Positions 15,438 to 25,167 of a stretch of DNA of 64,000 bases are shown piece after piece; the first letter of the stretch is position 1, and the number at the start of each line of letters is the position of its first letter. This DNA is from Bacteroidaceae bacterium (lineage in GTDB: Bacteria > Bacteroidota > Bacteroidia > Bacteroidales > Bacteroidaceae), in assembly GCA_017541025.1 (NCBI GenBank), contig JAFXZY010000034.1:17916-81915 (forward strand). The letters are read 5' to 3'. A program made the translations under genes and the position numbers. The notes beneath the pieces were generated by a model. The model did no database searches. It saw nothing but the letters and a program-made list of their open reading frames with translations, and had not been told where the DNA came from.

Positions 15438-17693
15438 TTACTCTGCAGTTTCTGTTGCAGGAGCCTCACCTTCGTGACGGGGACGACGCTCACGACGCTC
15501 GCCACGTTCACGGCGCTCACCACGCTCAGGACGGGGACGACGCTCACGCTCAACATAACCCTCGGGCTTCTCTAACAGTACACGACGGGAAAGCTTGAAC
15601 TTGCCGGTCTTGGGATCAATCTCCAACAACTTAACCTTCAACTTGTCGCCTTCCTTGATACCAGCCTCTTCGACGGTTTCAAGACGCTTCCAGTCGATCT
15701 CAGAGATGTGGAGCAGACCATCCTTGCCTGGCATGAACTCTACGAAGCATCCGTAAGGCATAATGCTACGAACGGTACCCTCGTAAACCTCGCCAATCTC
15801 GGGGATAGCCACGATAGCCTTAATCTTAGCCATAGCAGCATCGATAACTTCCTTGTTGGGACCGCTGACCTGAATCTTACCTACGCCGTCTTCCTCATCG
15901 ATGGTGATGGTAGCACCGGTATCTTCCTGCATACCTTGGATGATCTTACCACCGGGGCCAATAACAGCACCAATGAACTCCTTGGGGATAATCATCTGCT
16001 CGATACGTGGTACATGTGGCTTGAGTTCAGGACGAGGCTCGGAGAGCGTCTTCATCATCTCTGCCAAGATGTGCTCACGACCAGCCTTAGCCTGCATCAG
16101 AGCCTTCTCGAGAATCTCGTAGGAAAGTCCGTCGCACTTGATATCCATCTGGGTAGCTGTAAGACCCTTAGGAGTACCTGTGGTCTTGAAGTCCATATCG
16201 CCCAGGTGGTCCTCGTCGCCAAGGATATCAGAAAGAACAGCATACTTGTCCTCACCGGGGTTCTTGATAAGACCCATAGCAATACCGCTGACGGGAGCTG
16301 TGATAGGCACACCGGCATCCATCAGAGCCAGACAGCCGGCACAGGTAGAAGCCATAGAGCTGGAACCGTTACTCTCGAGAATATCACTTACCACACGAAT
16401 GGTGTAAGGGAAGTCGGCAGGAATCTGACCCTTCAGACCACGCCAAGCCAAATGGCCGTGACCAATTTCACGACGGCCTACACCACGCTGTGCCTTAGCC
16501 TCGCCTGTAGAGAAGGGAGGGAAGTTGTAGTGAAGCAGGAAGCGCTGGTACTCGCGAACGAGAACATCATCGACCAGCTTCTCGTCCAATTTGGTACCCA
16601 GTGTACAGGTAGCCAATGACTGCGTCTCACCACGGGTGAAGATAGCACTTCCGTGAGGACCGGGCAGCGGACTGGCCTCGCACCAGATAGGACGGATATC
16701 GGTAGTCTTACGACCGTCCAGACGAATACCTTCGTCCAGGATGCAACGACGCATGGCGTCCTTTTCTACATCATGATAGTAACGGTCGATAAGTGTATTC
16801 TTCTCTTCCAGCTCAGCAGCCTCCATATCGGGGTGCTCAGCTGCATATTTCTCCTTGAACTGCTCGCGGATGGCCTCGAAAGCCTCAGTACGGGCATGCT
16901 TCTCAAGACCTTGTTTGGTAACATCGTAGGCGGGCTGGTAGCAAGCTGCCTTAACAGCCTCGCGCAACTCGTCGTCGTTTACCTCGTGGCAATACTCACG
17001 CTTAACATCCTTACCCAGCTCCTTACTCAGTTCTTTCTGTAAGCGGCACATAGGCTTGATAGCCTCGTGAGCACACTTAAGGGCTGCCAGAAGGTCGGTC
17101 TCCTGAACCTCCTTCATCTCACCCTCAACCATCATAATGTTTTCCTCTGTAGCACCAACCATCAAGTCCATATCGGCCTCTTTCAGTTGTTCGAAGGTGG
17201 GGTTGATAACAAACTCGCCACCGATACGTGCTACGCGAACCTCGGAGATGGGACCCTCGAAGGGAATATCACTGCAGGCCAAAGCAGCAGAAGCAGCAAA
17301 GCCAGCCAGAGCATCGGGCATATCCACACCATCGGCAGAGAAGAGGATTACATTAACATAAACTTCAGCATGATAATTGCTGGGGAAGAGGGGGCGCAAG
17401 GCGCGGTCAACAAGACGACAGGTAAGAATCTCGTCGTCATTAGCTTTGCCTTCGCGCTTGGTAAAACCGCCGGGAAAACGTCCGGCTGCAAAATACTTCT
17501 CTCTGTACTCTACCTGCAAGGGCATGAAATCTGTTCCGGGAACGGCATCTTTGGCAGCACAAACAGTGGCCAGCAGCATGGTGTTGTTCATACGCAACAT
17601 AACAGCTCCATCGGCTTGTTTGGCAAGTTTCCCGGTCTCGATGCTGATGGTTCTTCCATCAGGCAACTCGACTGTCTTTGTAATTACGTTCAT
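15438..17693 (-). CDS. pnp: Polyribonucleotide nucleotidyltransferase
   Basis: A 751-residue PNPase, an exoribonuclease that phosphorolyses RNA from the 3' end and acts in mRNA decay. The order is first RNase PH domain (about 10-220, [20 protein letters not shown]), helical linker, second RNase PH domain (about 320-540, [38 protein letters not shown]), KH domain (about 555-620, [19 protein letters not shown]) and S1 domain (about 625-695). The tail (about 703-751) is an Arg/Glu-rich repeat ([18 protein letters not shown]), a basic extension that may bind RNA. It is monocistronic, with a -7 box at 17736-17743 and a terminator at 15395. Confidence 0.97.
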   Translation of the reverse strand: MNVITKTVELPDGRTISIETGKLAKQADGAVMLRMNNTMLLATVCAAKDAVPGTDFMPLQVEYREKYFAAGRFPGGFTKREGKANDDEILTCRLVDRALRPLFPSNYHAEVYVNVILFSADGVDMPDALAGFAASAALACSDIPFEGPISEVRVARIGGEFVINPTFEQLKEADMDLMVGATEENIMMVEGEMKEVQETDLLAALKCAHEAIKPMCRLQKELSKELGKDVKREYCHEVNDDELREAVKAACYQPAYDVTKQGLEKHARTEAFEAIREQFKEKYAAEHPDMEAAELEEKNTLIDRYYHDVEKDAMRRCILDEGIRLDGRKTTDIRPIWCEASPLPGPHGSAIFTRGETQSLATCTLGTKLDEKLVDDVLVREYQRFLLHYNFPPFSTGEAKAQRGVGRREIGHGHLAWRGLKGQIPADFPYTIRVVSDILESNGSSSMASTCAGCLALMDAGVPITAPVSGIAMGLIKNPGEDKYAVLSDILGDEDHLGDMDFKTTGTPKGLTATQMDIKCDGLSYEILEKALMQAKAGREHILAEMMKTLSEPRPELKPHVPRIEQMIIPKEFIGAVIGPGGKIIQGMQEDTGATITIDEEDGVGKIQVSGPNKEVIDAAMAKIKAIVAIPEIGEVYEGTVRSIMPYGCFVEFMPGKDGLLHISEIDWKRLETVEEAGIKEGDKLKVKLLEIDPKTGKFKLSRRVLLEKPEGYVERERRPRPERGERRERGERRERRPRHEGEAPATETAE

Positions 17694-17735
17694 CTTTTTT
17701 CGTTAAAAATATAAAATTGCGTCAAAAAATTGGTG

Positions 17736-17743
17736 CAAAGGTA
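17736..17743 (-). promoter_or_regulatory. -7 box of pnp
   Basis: The minus strand reads TACCTTTG, 43 bases before the pnp ATG. No good -33 box is seen at the usual distance. Confidence 0.5.
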
Positions 17744-17837
17744 GTAATTTAATTCACAATTCTTTATGCATAATTCATAAAATTTCATCTTAAATGCTCT
17801 TTTTTATTAAATAAGGTATATTACAAGATAAAAATTG

Positions 17838-17845
17838 TACCTTTG
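17838..17845 (+). promoter_or_regulatory. -7 box of the DUF4369/TlpA-like lipoprotein gene
   Basis: TACCTTTG lies 29 bases before the ATG at 17875, inside an AT-rich stretch. It is divergent from the pnp promoter. Confidence 0.55.
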
Positions 17846-17874
17846 CGAGGCCAAAAAGCATATTTCTATACATT

Positions 17875-19020
17875 ATGAAGTTAAAATTATTCGTTATAGC
17901 AACTTGTCTTCTTCTGGCAGGTTGTCAGCAGAAGGGGAGATTCACTGTAACAGGTCACATTACTGATGCAGCCGATACTGTTATGTATCTGGAACATATT
18001 ACGCTGGGTGACGGCATCCAGGCGATTGATTCCGTAAAGCTTACCGAGGAGGGCTTTTACAAAATGAGCGGTGACACCATTGGTAATCCTGAATTTTATC
18101 GCCTGCGCATCGGCAACCAATGCATCAATCTGGCTTTCGACAGCACAGAAACTGTTACCGTGGATGCCAGCCTGAAGAATATGTCGTTCGGCTATAAGGT
18201 TGAGGGTAGCGGTGTGTGCGACACCATCAGGTTGCTTTGTCTTAAACTGGCTGATTTGGAGAAACAAATCAGAAGAGTCTCCGACGACCGCAACTATACC
18301 ATGCAGGAGCGTTCCGATATGATTGAACAACTTATCAAGGATTATAAGACTGATGTTGAAATGGATATTATCCAGAACCGCTATGGTGCCACATATAGCT
18401 ATTTTGCCTGCTTCCAGGTATTGGGAGGAAGACTGCTCTTTGACCCTATGAACGACAAAAACGATCTGGCATGGGTTCGTGCCATTGCCAATTCCTGGGA
18501 CCAGAAATATCCTGGTTGTCCACGAACTCAGAATCTCTTTAATATTGTTGCGGAAGGACGAAAGAATCAGGCTCCTGCCCGTCAGGTTGTGTTGAATATT
18601 GATGGAGAGAAGGTTAGGGAGTTGGGTATCATAGATATGACTTTTCCCGATATCAACGGGATTCCCCGTACTTTAAGTGACCTTAAGGGCAAGGTCGTCT
18701 TGCTTGATTTTACTGCCTTCAGTCTTGAAGGGAGCCAAGAAAGGACTCTTCTGCTACGTGAATTGTATAACAAATACCACGCCAGCGGATTTGAAATTTA
18801 TCAGGTAAGTTTCGACCCCGACCGTCATTTCTGGACACAGCGATGCGAGAATCTTCCTTGGGTTTGCGTTTATGCAGAAGAAGGTCTTGACAGCGACATG
18901 CTAACCCTTTACCGGGTACAGGAACTCCCATCCTATTTCCTGATAGACCGAAATTGTGACCTCCAGTCGCGAATGGAAACAACAAGTGACATCAAGAAGG
19001 CAATTGAAAGCCTGCTTTGA
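17875..19020 (+). CDS. DUF4369/TlpA-like lipoprotein lacking the CXXC site
   Basis: A 381-residue protein with a lipoprotein signal (LLLAGC, Cys at 17). Residues about 22-110 fit a DUF4369-like domain (FTVTGHITDAADTVMYLEHI). A helical middle follows, then a thioredoxin-like C-terminal half (about 245-381: FPDINGIPRTLSDLKGKVVL, later LPSYFLID). In redox-active TlpA proteins the segment after VVLLDFTA carries CXXC. Here it reads FSLEGSQERT with no cysteine, so this copy cannot do dithiol chemistry at that site. It probably sits in the inner or outer membrane, facing the periplasm. A binding or structural role is inferred. Confidence 0.8.
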   Translation: MKLKLFVIATCLLLAGCQQKGRFTVTGHITDAADTVMYLEHITLGDGIQAIDSVKLTEEGFYKMSGDTIGNPEFYRLRIGNQCINLAFDSTETVTVDASLKNMSFGYKVEGSGVCDTIRLLCLKLADLEKQIRRVSDDRNYTMQERSDMIEQLIKDYKTDVEMDIIQNRYGATYSYFACFQVLGGRLLFDPMNDKNDLAWVRAIANSWDQKYPGCPRTQNLFNIVAEGRKNQAPARQVVLNIDGEKVRELGIIDMTFPDINGIPRTLSDLKGKVVLLDFTAFSLEGSQERTLLLRELYNKYHASGFEIYQVSFDPDRHFWTQRCENLPWVCVYAEEGLDSDMLTLYRVQELPSYFLIDRNCDLQSRMETTSDIKKAIESLL

Positions 19021-19038
19021 TTTTTTTGGGTAGGAAAA

Positions 19039-19070
19039 TTTGCAAGGTAGGAAAAATATCCCTATCTTTG
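19039..19070 (+). promoter_or_regulatory. Promoter of greA
   Basis: TTTG (19039-19042) is followed after 20 bases by TATCTTTG (19063-19070), a full consensus match. It implies a leader of about 140 bases. Confidence 0.75.
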
Positions 19071-19103
19071 CAGCGGTGAATCATAATAAGCGTAAAGTGA
19101 AGG

Positions 19104-19137
19104 GTTCCAGCATTACCGCTGGGATTCTTTTTCTTTT
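19104..19137 (+). promoter_or_regulatory. Hairpin followed by T-rich run in the greA leader
   Basis: CCAGC pairs with GCTGG around ATTACC, and a T-rich run follows (TTCTTTTTCTTTT). It lies between the greA promoter and start codon. It resembles a weak intrinsic terminator, so attenuation of greA is possible. Confidence 0.4.
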
Positions 19138-19215
19138 GCGTTGCGAAAAATGATGGGAGTTGACGAGTTGGCACCAAAACTAAAACGAAAACAATAACAA
19201 ACAAAATACAAGAAT

Positions 19216-19683
19216 ATGGCATACATTTCACAAAAAGGCTACGACGAACTGGTAGCAAAACTGCAACACATGGAAAGTGTTGACAGACCCGCTGCAAGTG
19301 CTGCCATTGCAGAGGCACGCGACAAAGGCGACCTTTCCGAGAATGCAGAGTACGATGCAGCAAAAGAGTGGCAAGGCAAACTGGAGACAGAGATTGCTAT
19401 GCTGAAGAAAACCATTATGGAGGCTAAGATTATCGATACCACGCACATGGATACCAGTACGGTGCAGATTCTCTCAACTGTTGAACTGCGCAACGTAAAG
19501 ACCAAGCAGCAGATGAAGTACACTATTGTAAGTGCAACAGAAGCTGATCTGCGTGCAGGAAAGTTGAGTGTTGAGACTCCTATTGCCAAAGGTCTGTTGG
19601 GCAAGAAAGTAGGTGAGGTAGCCGAAGTAAAGGTTCCTGCAGGTACCGTTCAACTGGAAGTTGTAAGCATTAAATTCGAATAA
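19216..19683 (+). CDS. greA: Transcription elongation factor GreA
   Basis: A 155-residue GreA that reactivates backtracked RNA polymerase by stimulating transcript cleavage in the secondary channel. The N-terminal coiled coil (about 1-75) carries the basic patch and the tip signature ARDKGDLSENAEYDAAKE at about 35-52, with the acidic tip residues D39 and E43-equivalents present. The C-terminal FKBP-like domain (about 80-155) contains VSATEADLRAGKLSVETPIA and GLLGKKVGEV. Length is normal. It is followed 5 bases later by the HIT gene on the same strand. Confidence 0.96.
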   Translation: MAYISQKGYDELVAKLQHMESVDRPAASAAIAEARDKGDLSENAEYDAAKEWQGKLETEIAMLKKTIMEAKIIDTTHMDTSTVQILSTVELRNVKTKQQMKYTIVSATEADLRAGKLSVETPIAKGLLGKKVGEVAEVKVPAGTVQLEVVSIKFE

Positions 19684-19688
19684 GTATT

Positions 19689-20081
19689 ATGGCAAGTATC
19701 TTTTCACGTATTGTAGCTGGCGAGATTCCCTGCTACAAGATTGCCGAGGACGACAAATACTTTGCTTTCCTCGATATCAGTCCTTTACAGAAAGGACACA
19801 CGTTGGTAATCCCCAAGCGCGAGGTTGACTATATCTTCGACCTTACCGACGAGGAACTGGCCGGTCTTCAGGTTTTTGCCAAGAAGGTTGCCATAGCTAT
19901 CAAGAAAGCTATTCCCTGTGTTAAGGTAGGACAATGTGTATTGGGCCTTGAGGTTCCTCATGCCCACATCCATCTGGTACCTATGCAGAGTGAGGCAGAT
20001 ATGCGCTTCACCAATCCTCATTTGGAACTTACCACAGAGGAGTTTCAGCAAATAGCTGCCTCTATCCGCAAAGAGTTATAA
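19689..20081 (+). CDS. HIT family nucleotide-binding protein
   Basis: A 130-residue histidine-triad protein. The N-terminus FSRIVAGEIPCYKIAEDDKY and FLDISPLQKGHTLVIPKREV fit the HINT branch. The catalytic triad HAHIHLVPM lies at about 96-104, where the middle histidine attacks phosphoramidate or dinucleotide substrates. It lacks the zinc site of some family members. It follows greA by 5 bases, so the two are probably one transcript. The physiological substrate is unknown. Confidence 0.92.
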   Translation: MASIFSRIVAGEIPCYKIAEDDKYFAFLDISPLQKGHTLVIPKREVDYIFDLTDEELAGLQVFAKKVAIAIKKAIPCVKVGQCVLGLEVPHAHIHLVPMQSEADMRFTNPHLELTTEEFQQIAASIRKEL

Positions 20082-20086
20082 TATCT

Positions 20087-21151
20087 TTAAGAAAATTTGA
20101 TGTCTGTATGCATCTTACGCATAGCAGCAACATCGGCACGAGGGCAAATCATCAGGATTTCGCCCTCTTCTGCTATTACATAGTCGTTCAAACCTTTTAT
20201 TACAGCCGTCCGACCATCTGAAAGACGGATGGTGTTATTCTTACTTTCGTACAGATAGGCCTTTGTATTCAGTAACACATTACCGTCTTCGTCAGCAGGA
20301 GCATCGTCGTGAATGCTGGCCCACGTACCTAAATCGGCCCATTCAAACTGTCCTTGCTGCATATAGACATTGCTGCTTTTTTCAAGGATGCTCATGTCGA
20401 TATTCAGATTCGGAAGCCGGCTGAAGAATTCCGGAGCGGTTCGGGACTCACCGAATTCAGCCTCAGCCATCATTCGTGGAATTTCAACCTGATATTCGGG
20501 TACCAGGTCGTACAACTTTCGCAGCATTACGTTTACGTTGAAATAGAAAAGTCCGGTGTTCCAGTAGAAATTGCCTTCCTGCAAGAAGATATTGGCAAAG
20601 TCCTCGTTGGGTTTCTCTGTAAATGATTTTACAGGATAAAAACGCTCCCCCACCTGCTGATCATCATCTATCTGCATATAACCGTAGCCCGTTTCGGGTC
20701 GGGTAGGACGCATTCCTGTTACAAGCAGACAATCGTGAGAACCCACGAAATCCAGTGCCGATAGTACATCTTTCTCGAAGCACGCCTCCTTCATTATCAG
20801 GTGATCGGAAGGCGAGACAAAGATTTTGGCATTCGGATTTTCCTTTGCTATTACAACCGTTCCCCATGCTACTGATGCAAGGGTTCCGCGCCTCAGGGGT
20901 TCTTCCAGTATGTGATAGTCATCTACCTTTGGCAGTTGCTCGTGAACAATAGGCAGATACTGAATGTTTGTGGAAATATAAATGTGTGAAGGGTCAATAA
21001 ATTGTGCCACGCGGTCATAGGCCTGTTGTAACAATGTTCTTCCTGTACCTAACAGGTCCATAAACTGCTTGGGATAGGTTGTTCTACTCACTGGCCACAA
21101 TCGGCTTCCATTACCGCCAGCAAGAATCAGACAATAGTTGTTATCGTTCAT
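20087..21151 (-). CDS. manC: Mannose-1-phosphate guanylyltransferase
   Basis: A 354-residue nucleotidyltransferase making GDP-mannose from mannose-1-phosphate and GTP, the precursor of GDP-fucose and other surface sugars. The pyrophosphorylase signature GGNGSRLWPVSRTTYPKQF lies at 12-30. FVSPSDHLI (about 111-119) is the Mg-binding strand, and VKSFTEKPN (about 173-181) matches the sugar-phosphate site. The C-terminal isomerase domain of bifunctional ManC/AlgA enzymes is absent, so this is the short, monofunctional type. It runs convergent to the HIT gene with only 5 bases between. A -7 box TACTTTTG is at 21171-21178. Confidence 0.93.
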   Translation of the reverse strand: MNDNNYCLILAGGNGSRLWPVSRTTYPKQFMDLLGTGRTLLQQAYDRVAQFIDPSHIYISTNIQYLPIVHEQLPKVDDYHILEEPLRRGTLASVAWGTVVIAKENPNAKIFVSPSDHLIMKEACFEKDVLSALDFVGSHDCLLVTGMRPTRPETGYGYMQIDDDQQVGERFYPVKSFTEKPNEDFANIFLQEGNFYWNTGLFYFNVNVMLRKLYDLVPEYQVEIPRMMAEAEFGESRTAPEFFSRLPNLNIDMSILEKSSNVYMQQGQFEWADLGTWASIHDDAPADEDGNVLLNTKAYLYESKNNTIRLSDGRTAVIKGLNDYVIAEEGEILMICPRADVAAMRKMHTDIKFS

Positions 21152-21173
21152 GATAGGGTTTTTAACTTATCAA

Positions 21174-21203
21174 AAGTAAGTGCCGTCACTGGCGGCACTT
21201 ACA
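21174..21203 (-). terminator. Terminator of the SGNH gene overlapping the manC promoter
   Basis: On the minus strand GTAAGTGCCG pairs with CGGCACTTAC around a 7-base loop, followed by TTTT. The same bases supply TACTTTTG, the likely -7 box of manC, so terminator and next promoter overlap. Confidence 0.65.
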
Positions 21204-21215
21204 ATTATAACTCTC

Positions 21216-21911
21216 TTAACGTAATTTCTCGATAACGGGGAGCAGCAAGCCCTCCATAATCTTGTATCCTGCTTCGTTGGGGTGTACACCAGGGTTGTCC
21301 TGAGCAAGTTCGGCTCTCATCGCCTTACCGTCTGGAGTAACCATAGCGCTGAAATAATCTACGTATGGAATTTTATTTTTCTTGGCGTATTCCTGAACGC
21401 GTGCATTCAGATGACGTATTTTCTCCATCGCATCTGTTATAGCCGGACGCCAGCTGAAACCGCCGGCAGGCAGACAACTTGCCAGAACGACTTTGCACTT
21501 ATGGTATTTAGCCAACTCAACCATCGAGCAAACATTGCCAAAGGTTAAATCCTCGTCGTATGCGCCTGTGTTTTCGGCAATGTCGTTAGTTCCGTAGTTG
21601 ATAACAACAACCTTGGGCTGCAGGTTGATAACATCCTCGCGGAAACGGAGCAGGAACTGATAGCTGGTCTGACCGCCGATACCACGACCTATGATATAAG
21701 GATGGTCCTTGAAGAATTGGGCACTTACTCTTGGCCAACCGTCGGTAATGCTGTTACCCATCAGTACCACACGCTTTGCCTTCTTGTCAGGAGCACCTAA
21801 CTCCCTGTTAGCCTGAGCGTAGCGCTTCCAGTTTCCGAACTCGTGTTTTTGTGCGTTTACACTTGCTGCCATCATCAGTAGCAGCATAAAGATAATCGTT
21901 TTTGTTTTCAT
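21216..21911 (-). CDS. Exported SGNH/GDSL esterase
   Basis: A 231-residue protein with signal peptide MKTKTIIFMLLLMMAASVNAQ. All four SGNH blocks are present: VVLMGNSITDGWP (Ser nucleophile, about 49-61), GIGGQTSYQFL (Gly, about 76-86), NYGTNDIAENTGA (Asn, about 105-117) and HPNEAGYKIM (His, near 213). The order and spacing fit the acetylhydrolase/platelet-activating-factor-like branch common in Bacteroidetes, so deacetylation of a carbohydrate is likely. It is transcribed alone from a promoter at 21950-21980. Confidence 0.9.
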   Translation of the reverse strand: MKTKTIIFMLLLMMAASVNAQKHEFGNWKRYAQANRELGAPDKKAKRVVLMGNSITDGWPRVSAQFFKDHPYIIGRGIGGQTSYQFLLRFREDVINLQPKVVVINYGTNDIAENTGAYDEDLTFGNVCSMVELAKYHKCKVVLASCLPAGGFSWRPAITDAMEKIRHLNARVQEYAKKNKIPYVDYFSAMVTPDGKAMRAELAQDNPGVHPNEAGYKIMEGLLLPVIEKLR

Positions 21912-21949
21912 TGTCTTTATTTCTTAGATTAAACAGTAACTTCTATTTG

Positions 21950-21980
21950 CGAAGGTAGAGAAAAATACCGATTCTTGCAA
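21950..21980 (-). promoter_or_regulatory. Promoter of the SGNH esterase gene
   Basis: On the minus strand TTG (21978-21980) is followed after 20 bases by TACCTTCG (21950-21957). Confidence 0.65.
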
Positions 21981-22071
21981 GCATTATACATTTTTTTACT
22001 TATTTTATAACAAGTTTTACCATTCTGCAACATTCATTTAGCAATGTCCTGCGATAATAAATACCCATGAA

Positions 22072-23928
22072 TCAGAACTGGAAATAGATGAACGGTTGCA
22101 TCTTGGCTGTTACGAACTGGTAAATGAAGAATACTGCCAATACGCATACCACACACATTACCGGAAGGGGAAGCTTGGCAAAACTGATGCGATAGCGCCT
22201 CTTCAAGTTCTCTGGCAACCAGTGAATAACCATTCCTATTATAAATAAGGTAAAGACATTGCTATATGCCTGCACTATCTCCCACACATTTCCGCTCCAC
22301 GAAGAACCAATCCTTGTTACCATACTGGTAGCTGTGTTCCAAGCCGTCTCGTTGGCAATAGCAGGGTCGAGGTTTGAACCTGAACGGAAGAACAGTCGGG
22401 TAAAGGTAATAAAGGTGAATGTCACCAATATGCACCATGAGCGCTCCAACCAGCCCCAGCAATGAGGCAGGTTCATTCTTATGTAGGCCCATCTAATCCA
22501 GGCACTTACCATAATGAAGGAAACGTACGCCAGGAAAAGGTTCCAAAGGGGAGACGGAACCTGTGTTGCCAGCAGCCACAGAATCGCTACTACCACAGTA
22601 CTGCCCATACAGCGAATCAGCAGCGAGCTGTCGCGCCAGAACTTGAAAACTACCATACCAACTCCGTTCAGACCGCCCCAGATAAGGAAGTTCATACTGG
22701 CACCATGCCACAATCCGCCCAGCAACATGGTAATCATGCTGTTCAGGTTGGCCCATATCTTACGCCTTCTCTCAGGGCAATACCAAGCCGTCAGGATTAC
22801 TGCTATAGCCAATACCAACACAGAGATACTTACATACAGGTTTCCGCTCAGAATCAAAGCAGAAAGTGTTAGGACTGCTATCCAGAAGATGGTGCCGAAA
22901 CCGATAGTCCTGTTTCCTCCCAACGGGATGTACAGATAAGTCTGCAACCAACGGCTCAGGCTTATGTGCCAACGTTTCCAGAAGTTGCTGCAGTTAAGTG
23001 CCTTGTAAGGCGAATTGAAGTTTCTGGGCAGATGGAAACCCATCAACATGCTCAAACCTATGGCGATATCGGTGTAACCAGAGAAGTCGGCATATACTTG
23101 CAGCGAGTACAGGAACAGCGCTGCCAGATTCTCGAAGCCTGTAAAGAGCATCGGGTTATCAAATACCCTGTCTATAAAGTTCACAGCCAGATAGTCGCTC
23201 AGCACTATCTTCTTAATCAATCCGTTTACTATCCAGAAGATGGCGATGCCAAACTGTCTGCGACTGAGGAAATACTTGCGGTACAGCTGCGGAATAAAGT
23301 CGCTGGCCTTAACGATAGGACCAGCCACCAGCTGGGGGAAGAAACTTACGTAGAAGCCGAAGTCCAGAATATTCCTGACCGGCTTTACCAGTCCCTTATA
23401 CACGTCTGCCGTATAGCTTACAATCTGGAAGGTATAGAACGAGATACCAACGGGCAGGATAATCTTATCCACACTAAAGTATGATGTTTCCGTCAGTTCG
23501 TTCAACCATTTTGCTGCCACGTTCGAGACTTCTATCTGGGTACCGAACATCTGGTTGATGATGTCGGCAAAGAAATAGCTGTATTTGAAGTAACACAGGA
23601 TGCCCATGTCGATACACACGCTCAACGAGAGCCATACCCGTTTCTTCCACCTCGCCTTGCATTTATATATCAGCTGTGCAATAAGGAAATCCGAACAGGT
23701 CACCAGTACCAGCAAGCCCACAAATGCACCGCTTGTCTTGTAGTAGAACAGCAAACTTACGGCAAAAAGATACGCGTTACGCATCCAAGCTCTTCGCTGG
23801 AATATGGCAAAGGCCATAAACACCAGGCTGAAGAACGCCCAGAACTGGAACTGCGTGAATAGCAGCGGAGTTTCGGGGTCGAACGCAAAGACGTTTTGAA
23901 TATATCTTGTTAAAACCGACAAATCCAT
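22072..23928 (-). CDS. MBOAT membrane O-acyltransferase, AlgI-like
   Basis: A 618-residue protein with about a dozen membrane helices. The MBOAT core is visible as FPQLVAGPIVKASDFIPQL (about 213-231), NFWKRWHISLSRWLQTYLYI (about 312-331) and the LGGLWHGASMNFLIWGGL block (about 408-425), whose histidine is the predicted catalytic residue. AlgI-like enzymes pass acetyl groups across the inner membrane for O-acetylation of exopolysaccharide or peptidoglycan. Two SGNH-fold genes lie directly upstream on the same strand and are the probable periplasmic transfer partners. The acceptor polymer is not identifiable. Confidence 0.92.
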   Translation of the reverse strand: MDLSVLTRYIQNVFAFDPETPLLFTQFQFWAFFSLVFMAFAIFQRRAWMRNAYLFAVSLLFYYKTSGAFVGLLVLVTCSDFLIAQLIYKCKARWKKRVWLSLSVCIDMGILCYFKYSYFFADIINQMFGTQIEVSNVAAKWLNELTETSYFSVDKIILPVGISFYTFQIVSYTADVYKGLVKPVRNILDFGFYVSFFPQLVAGPIVKASDFIPQLYRKYFLSRRQFGIAIFWIVNGLIKKIVLSDYLAVNFIDRVFDNPMLFTGFENLAALFLYSLQVYADFSGYTDIAIGLSMLMGFHLPRNFNSPYKALNCSNFWKRWHISLSRWLQTYLYIPLGGNRTIGFGTIFWIAVLTLSALILSGNLYVSISVLVLAIAVILTAWYCPERRRKIWANLNSMITMLLGGLWHGASMNFLIWGGLNGVGMVVFKFWRDSSLLIRCMGSTVVVAILWLLATQVPSPLWNLFLAYVSFIMVSAWIRWAYIRMNLPHCWGWLERSWCILVTFTFITFTRLFFRSGSNLDPAIANETAWNTATSMVTRIGSSWSGNVWEIVQAYSNVFTLFIIGMVIHWLPENLKRRYRISFAKLPLPVMCVVCVLAVFFIYQFVTAKMQPFIYFQF

Positions 23929-23931
23929 ATT

Positions 23932-25167
23932 CTATTTTATGTAGTCGTTATAATCCTGCACAAAGGCATTATATATCAGATCGGCCATCAGCTGGTATCC
24001 TGCTTCAAGGAAGTGAACATGGTCTCTGTTCATCAGACCTGCCCTTACCCACTTGTTGCTACTCCCCAGTCCGCCCATCACCTGAAACTGGTCGAATACG
24101 GCTCCGTCGAACTCACGGGCCAACTCCGTCATTGCCTTCTCCACAACGGGGCCGTTGGCGTTGAACACACGACGGCGTCTGCCTACACGCAGCCAGCAGT
24201 CGTTGTTGGTGATAAACAGAAAAGTCGCATTGGGGTTCACACTCAGGATGCTGTTTATGAGCTGCCGATAGTTTTCCTTGAACGTTTCTGCATTGAATTT
24301 GGCTGTCGAGGTGTTGGCATCGTTGATGCCTATGCCAAAGATAACCAAGTCGGGCGGGCACAACCTGTCCAGTTCTTCGGTAAAAAGCTCACAACGCAGC
24401 CACGATGGTACGGATGCGCCATTTATTCCGCTTCCTGTGTAGGTGATTCCTACCTTATTGTTCTCGGGCCATACGCCGCGTAAGGCAAAACTGATGCTGT
24501 CGTGCTCCAAGCCTTCGAAGATGATGGTACACTCGTTGGTCGGTTGGGGGAAAGTAAACAGAAAGTCGCTGCCCTCATGTTCTAAACGCAACGTGTCAGC
24601 TTCTGTTGTTATGATAAGCGGACGGCATTCGCCACCTATCGGTTCGCCAATTACTCGCAGGCGCTGAAAGGCGAAGGATTCGTCCACACTCAGGGTCAGT
24701 GAGCAGTCTTCAGAACATGCCTCAGCTACAGCTCCGCTCAGGCCCAACGGAAAAGAAGGCATCCTGTCCAGGCAGCGAGCCTTTTTCCAACTGCCCGAAG
24801 CCGAGAATTCATAATCCTTTGGTGCATTGGTTCTGATAGCCCTGAACGGGAACATCAGTCCTCTGCTTAGCGGTCTTTCCGGCATCGTCTGCGAAAAGTT
24901 ACACCTCAGCCTGTGACTCATCACACCGGCTTGCACATGACTGCCTCCCACATGCAGGATGTTTACTACACCTTCGCCTCCCCTGCGCAGATGCTCCATC
25001 TTACGGTACAGGGCTTCGAACTTATGGTGCCCGGCTGGGAACTGCAAACGGCTGGCTTCGAAGTTCACGTTGGCAGAGTCGGTTATCTCCACACGCTCCA
25101 GACGTTGTGCCAGGCAAGTCCACGAAGAGACCAGCAACAGTATGATTACACTTAGGCTCCTTGTCAT
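23932..25167 (-). CDS. SGNH-fold protein of the O-acetylation operon (proximal to MBOAT)
   Basis: A 411-residue exported protein (signal peptide ending TCLAQ near 21). The Ser block reads HVGGSHVQAGVMS (about 90-102), with the nucleophile in GGS instead of GDS. The N block is FGIGINDANTS, and the C-terminal Asp/His pair lies in NRDHVHFLEAGYQLM. This is the pattern of SGNH proteins paired with MBOAT acyltransferases. Its ATG overlaps the upstream SGNH gene, and the MBOAT gene starts 3 bases after its stop. Transfer of acetyl to a periplasmic polysaccharide is inferred. Confidence 0.85.
   Translation of the reverse strand: MTRSLSVIILLLVSSWTCLAQRLERVEITDSANVNFEASRLQFPAGHHKFEALYRKMEHLRRGGEGVVNILHVGGSHVQAGVMSHRLRCNFSQTMPERPLSRGLMFPFRAIRTNAPKDYEFSASGSWKKARCLDRMPSFPLGLSGAVAEACSEDCSLTLSVDESFAFQRLRVIGEPIGGECRPLIITTEADTLRLEHEGSDFLFTFPQPTNECTIIFEGLEHDSISFALRGVWPENNKVGITYTGSGINGASVPSWLRCELFTEELDRLCPPDLVIFGIGINDANTSTAKFNAETFKENYRQLINSILSVNPNATFLFITNNDCWLRVGRRRRVFNANGPVVEKAMTELAREFDGAVFDQFQVMGGLGSSNKWVRAGLMNRDHVHFLEAGYQLMADLIYNAFVQDYNDYIK

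Noticed and set aside
15708-16619. 303-codon plus-strand frame opposite pnp
   Set aside because: It is antisense to a certain pnp coding region and has no homology pattern; it reflects codon bias of the true gene.
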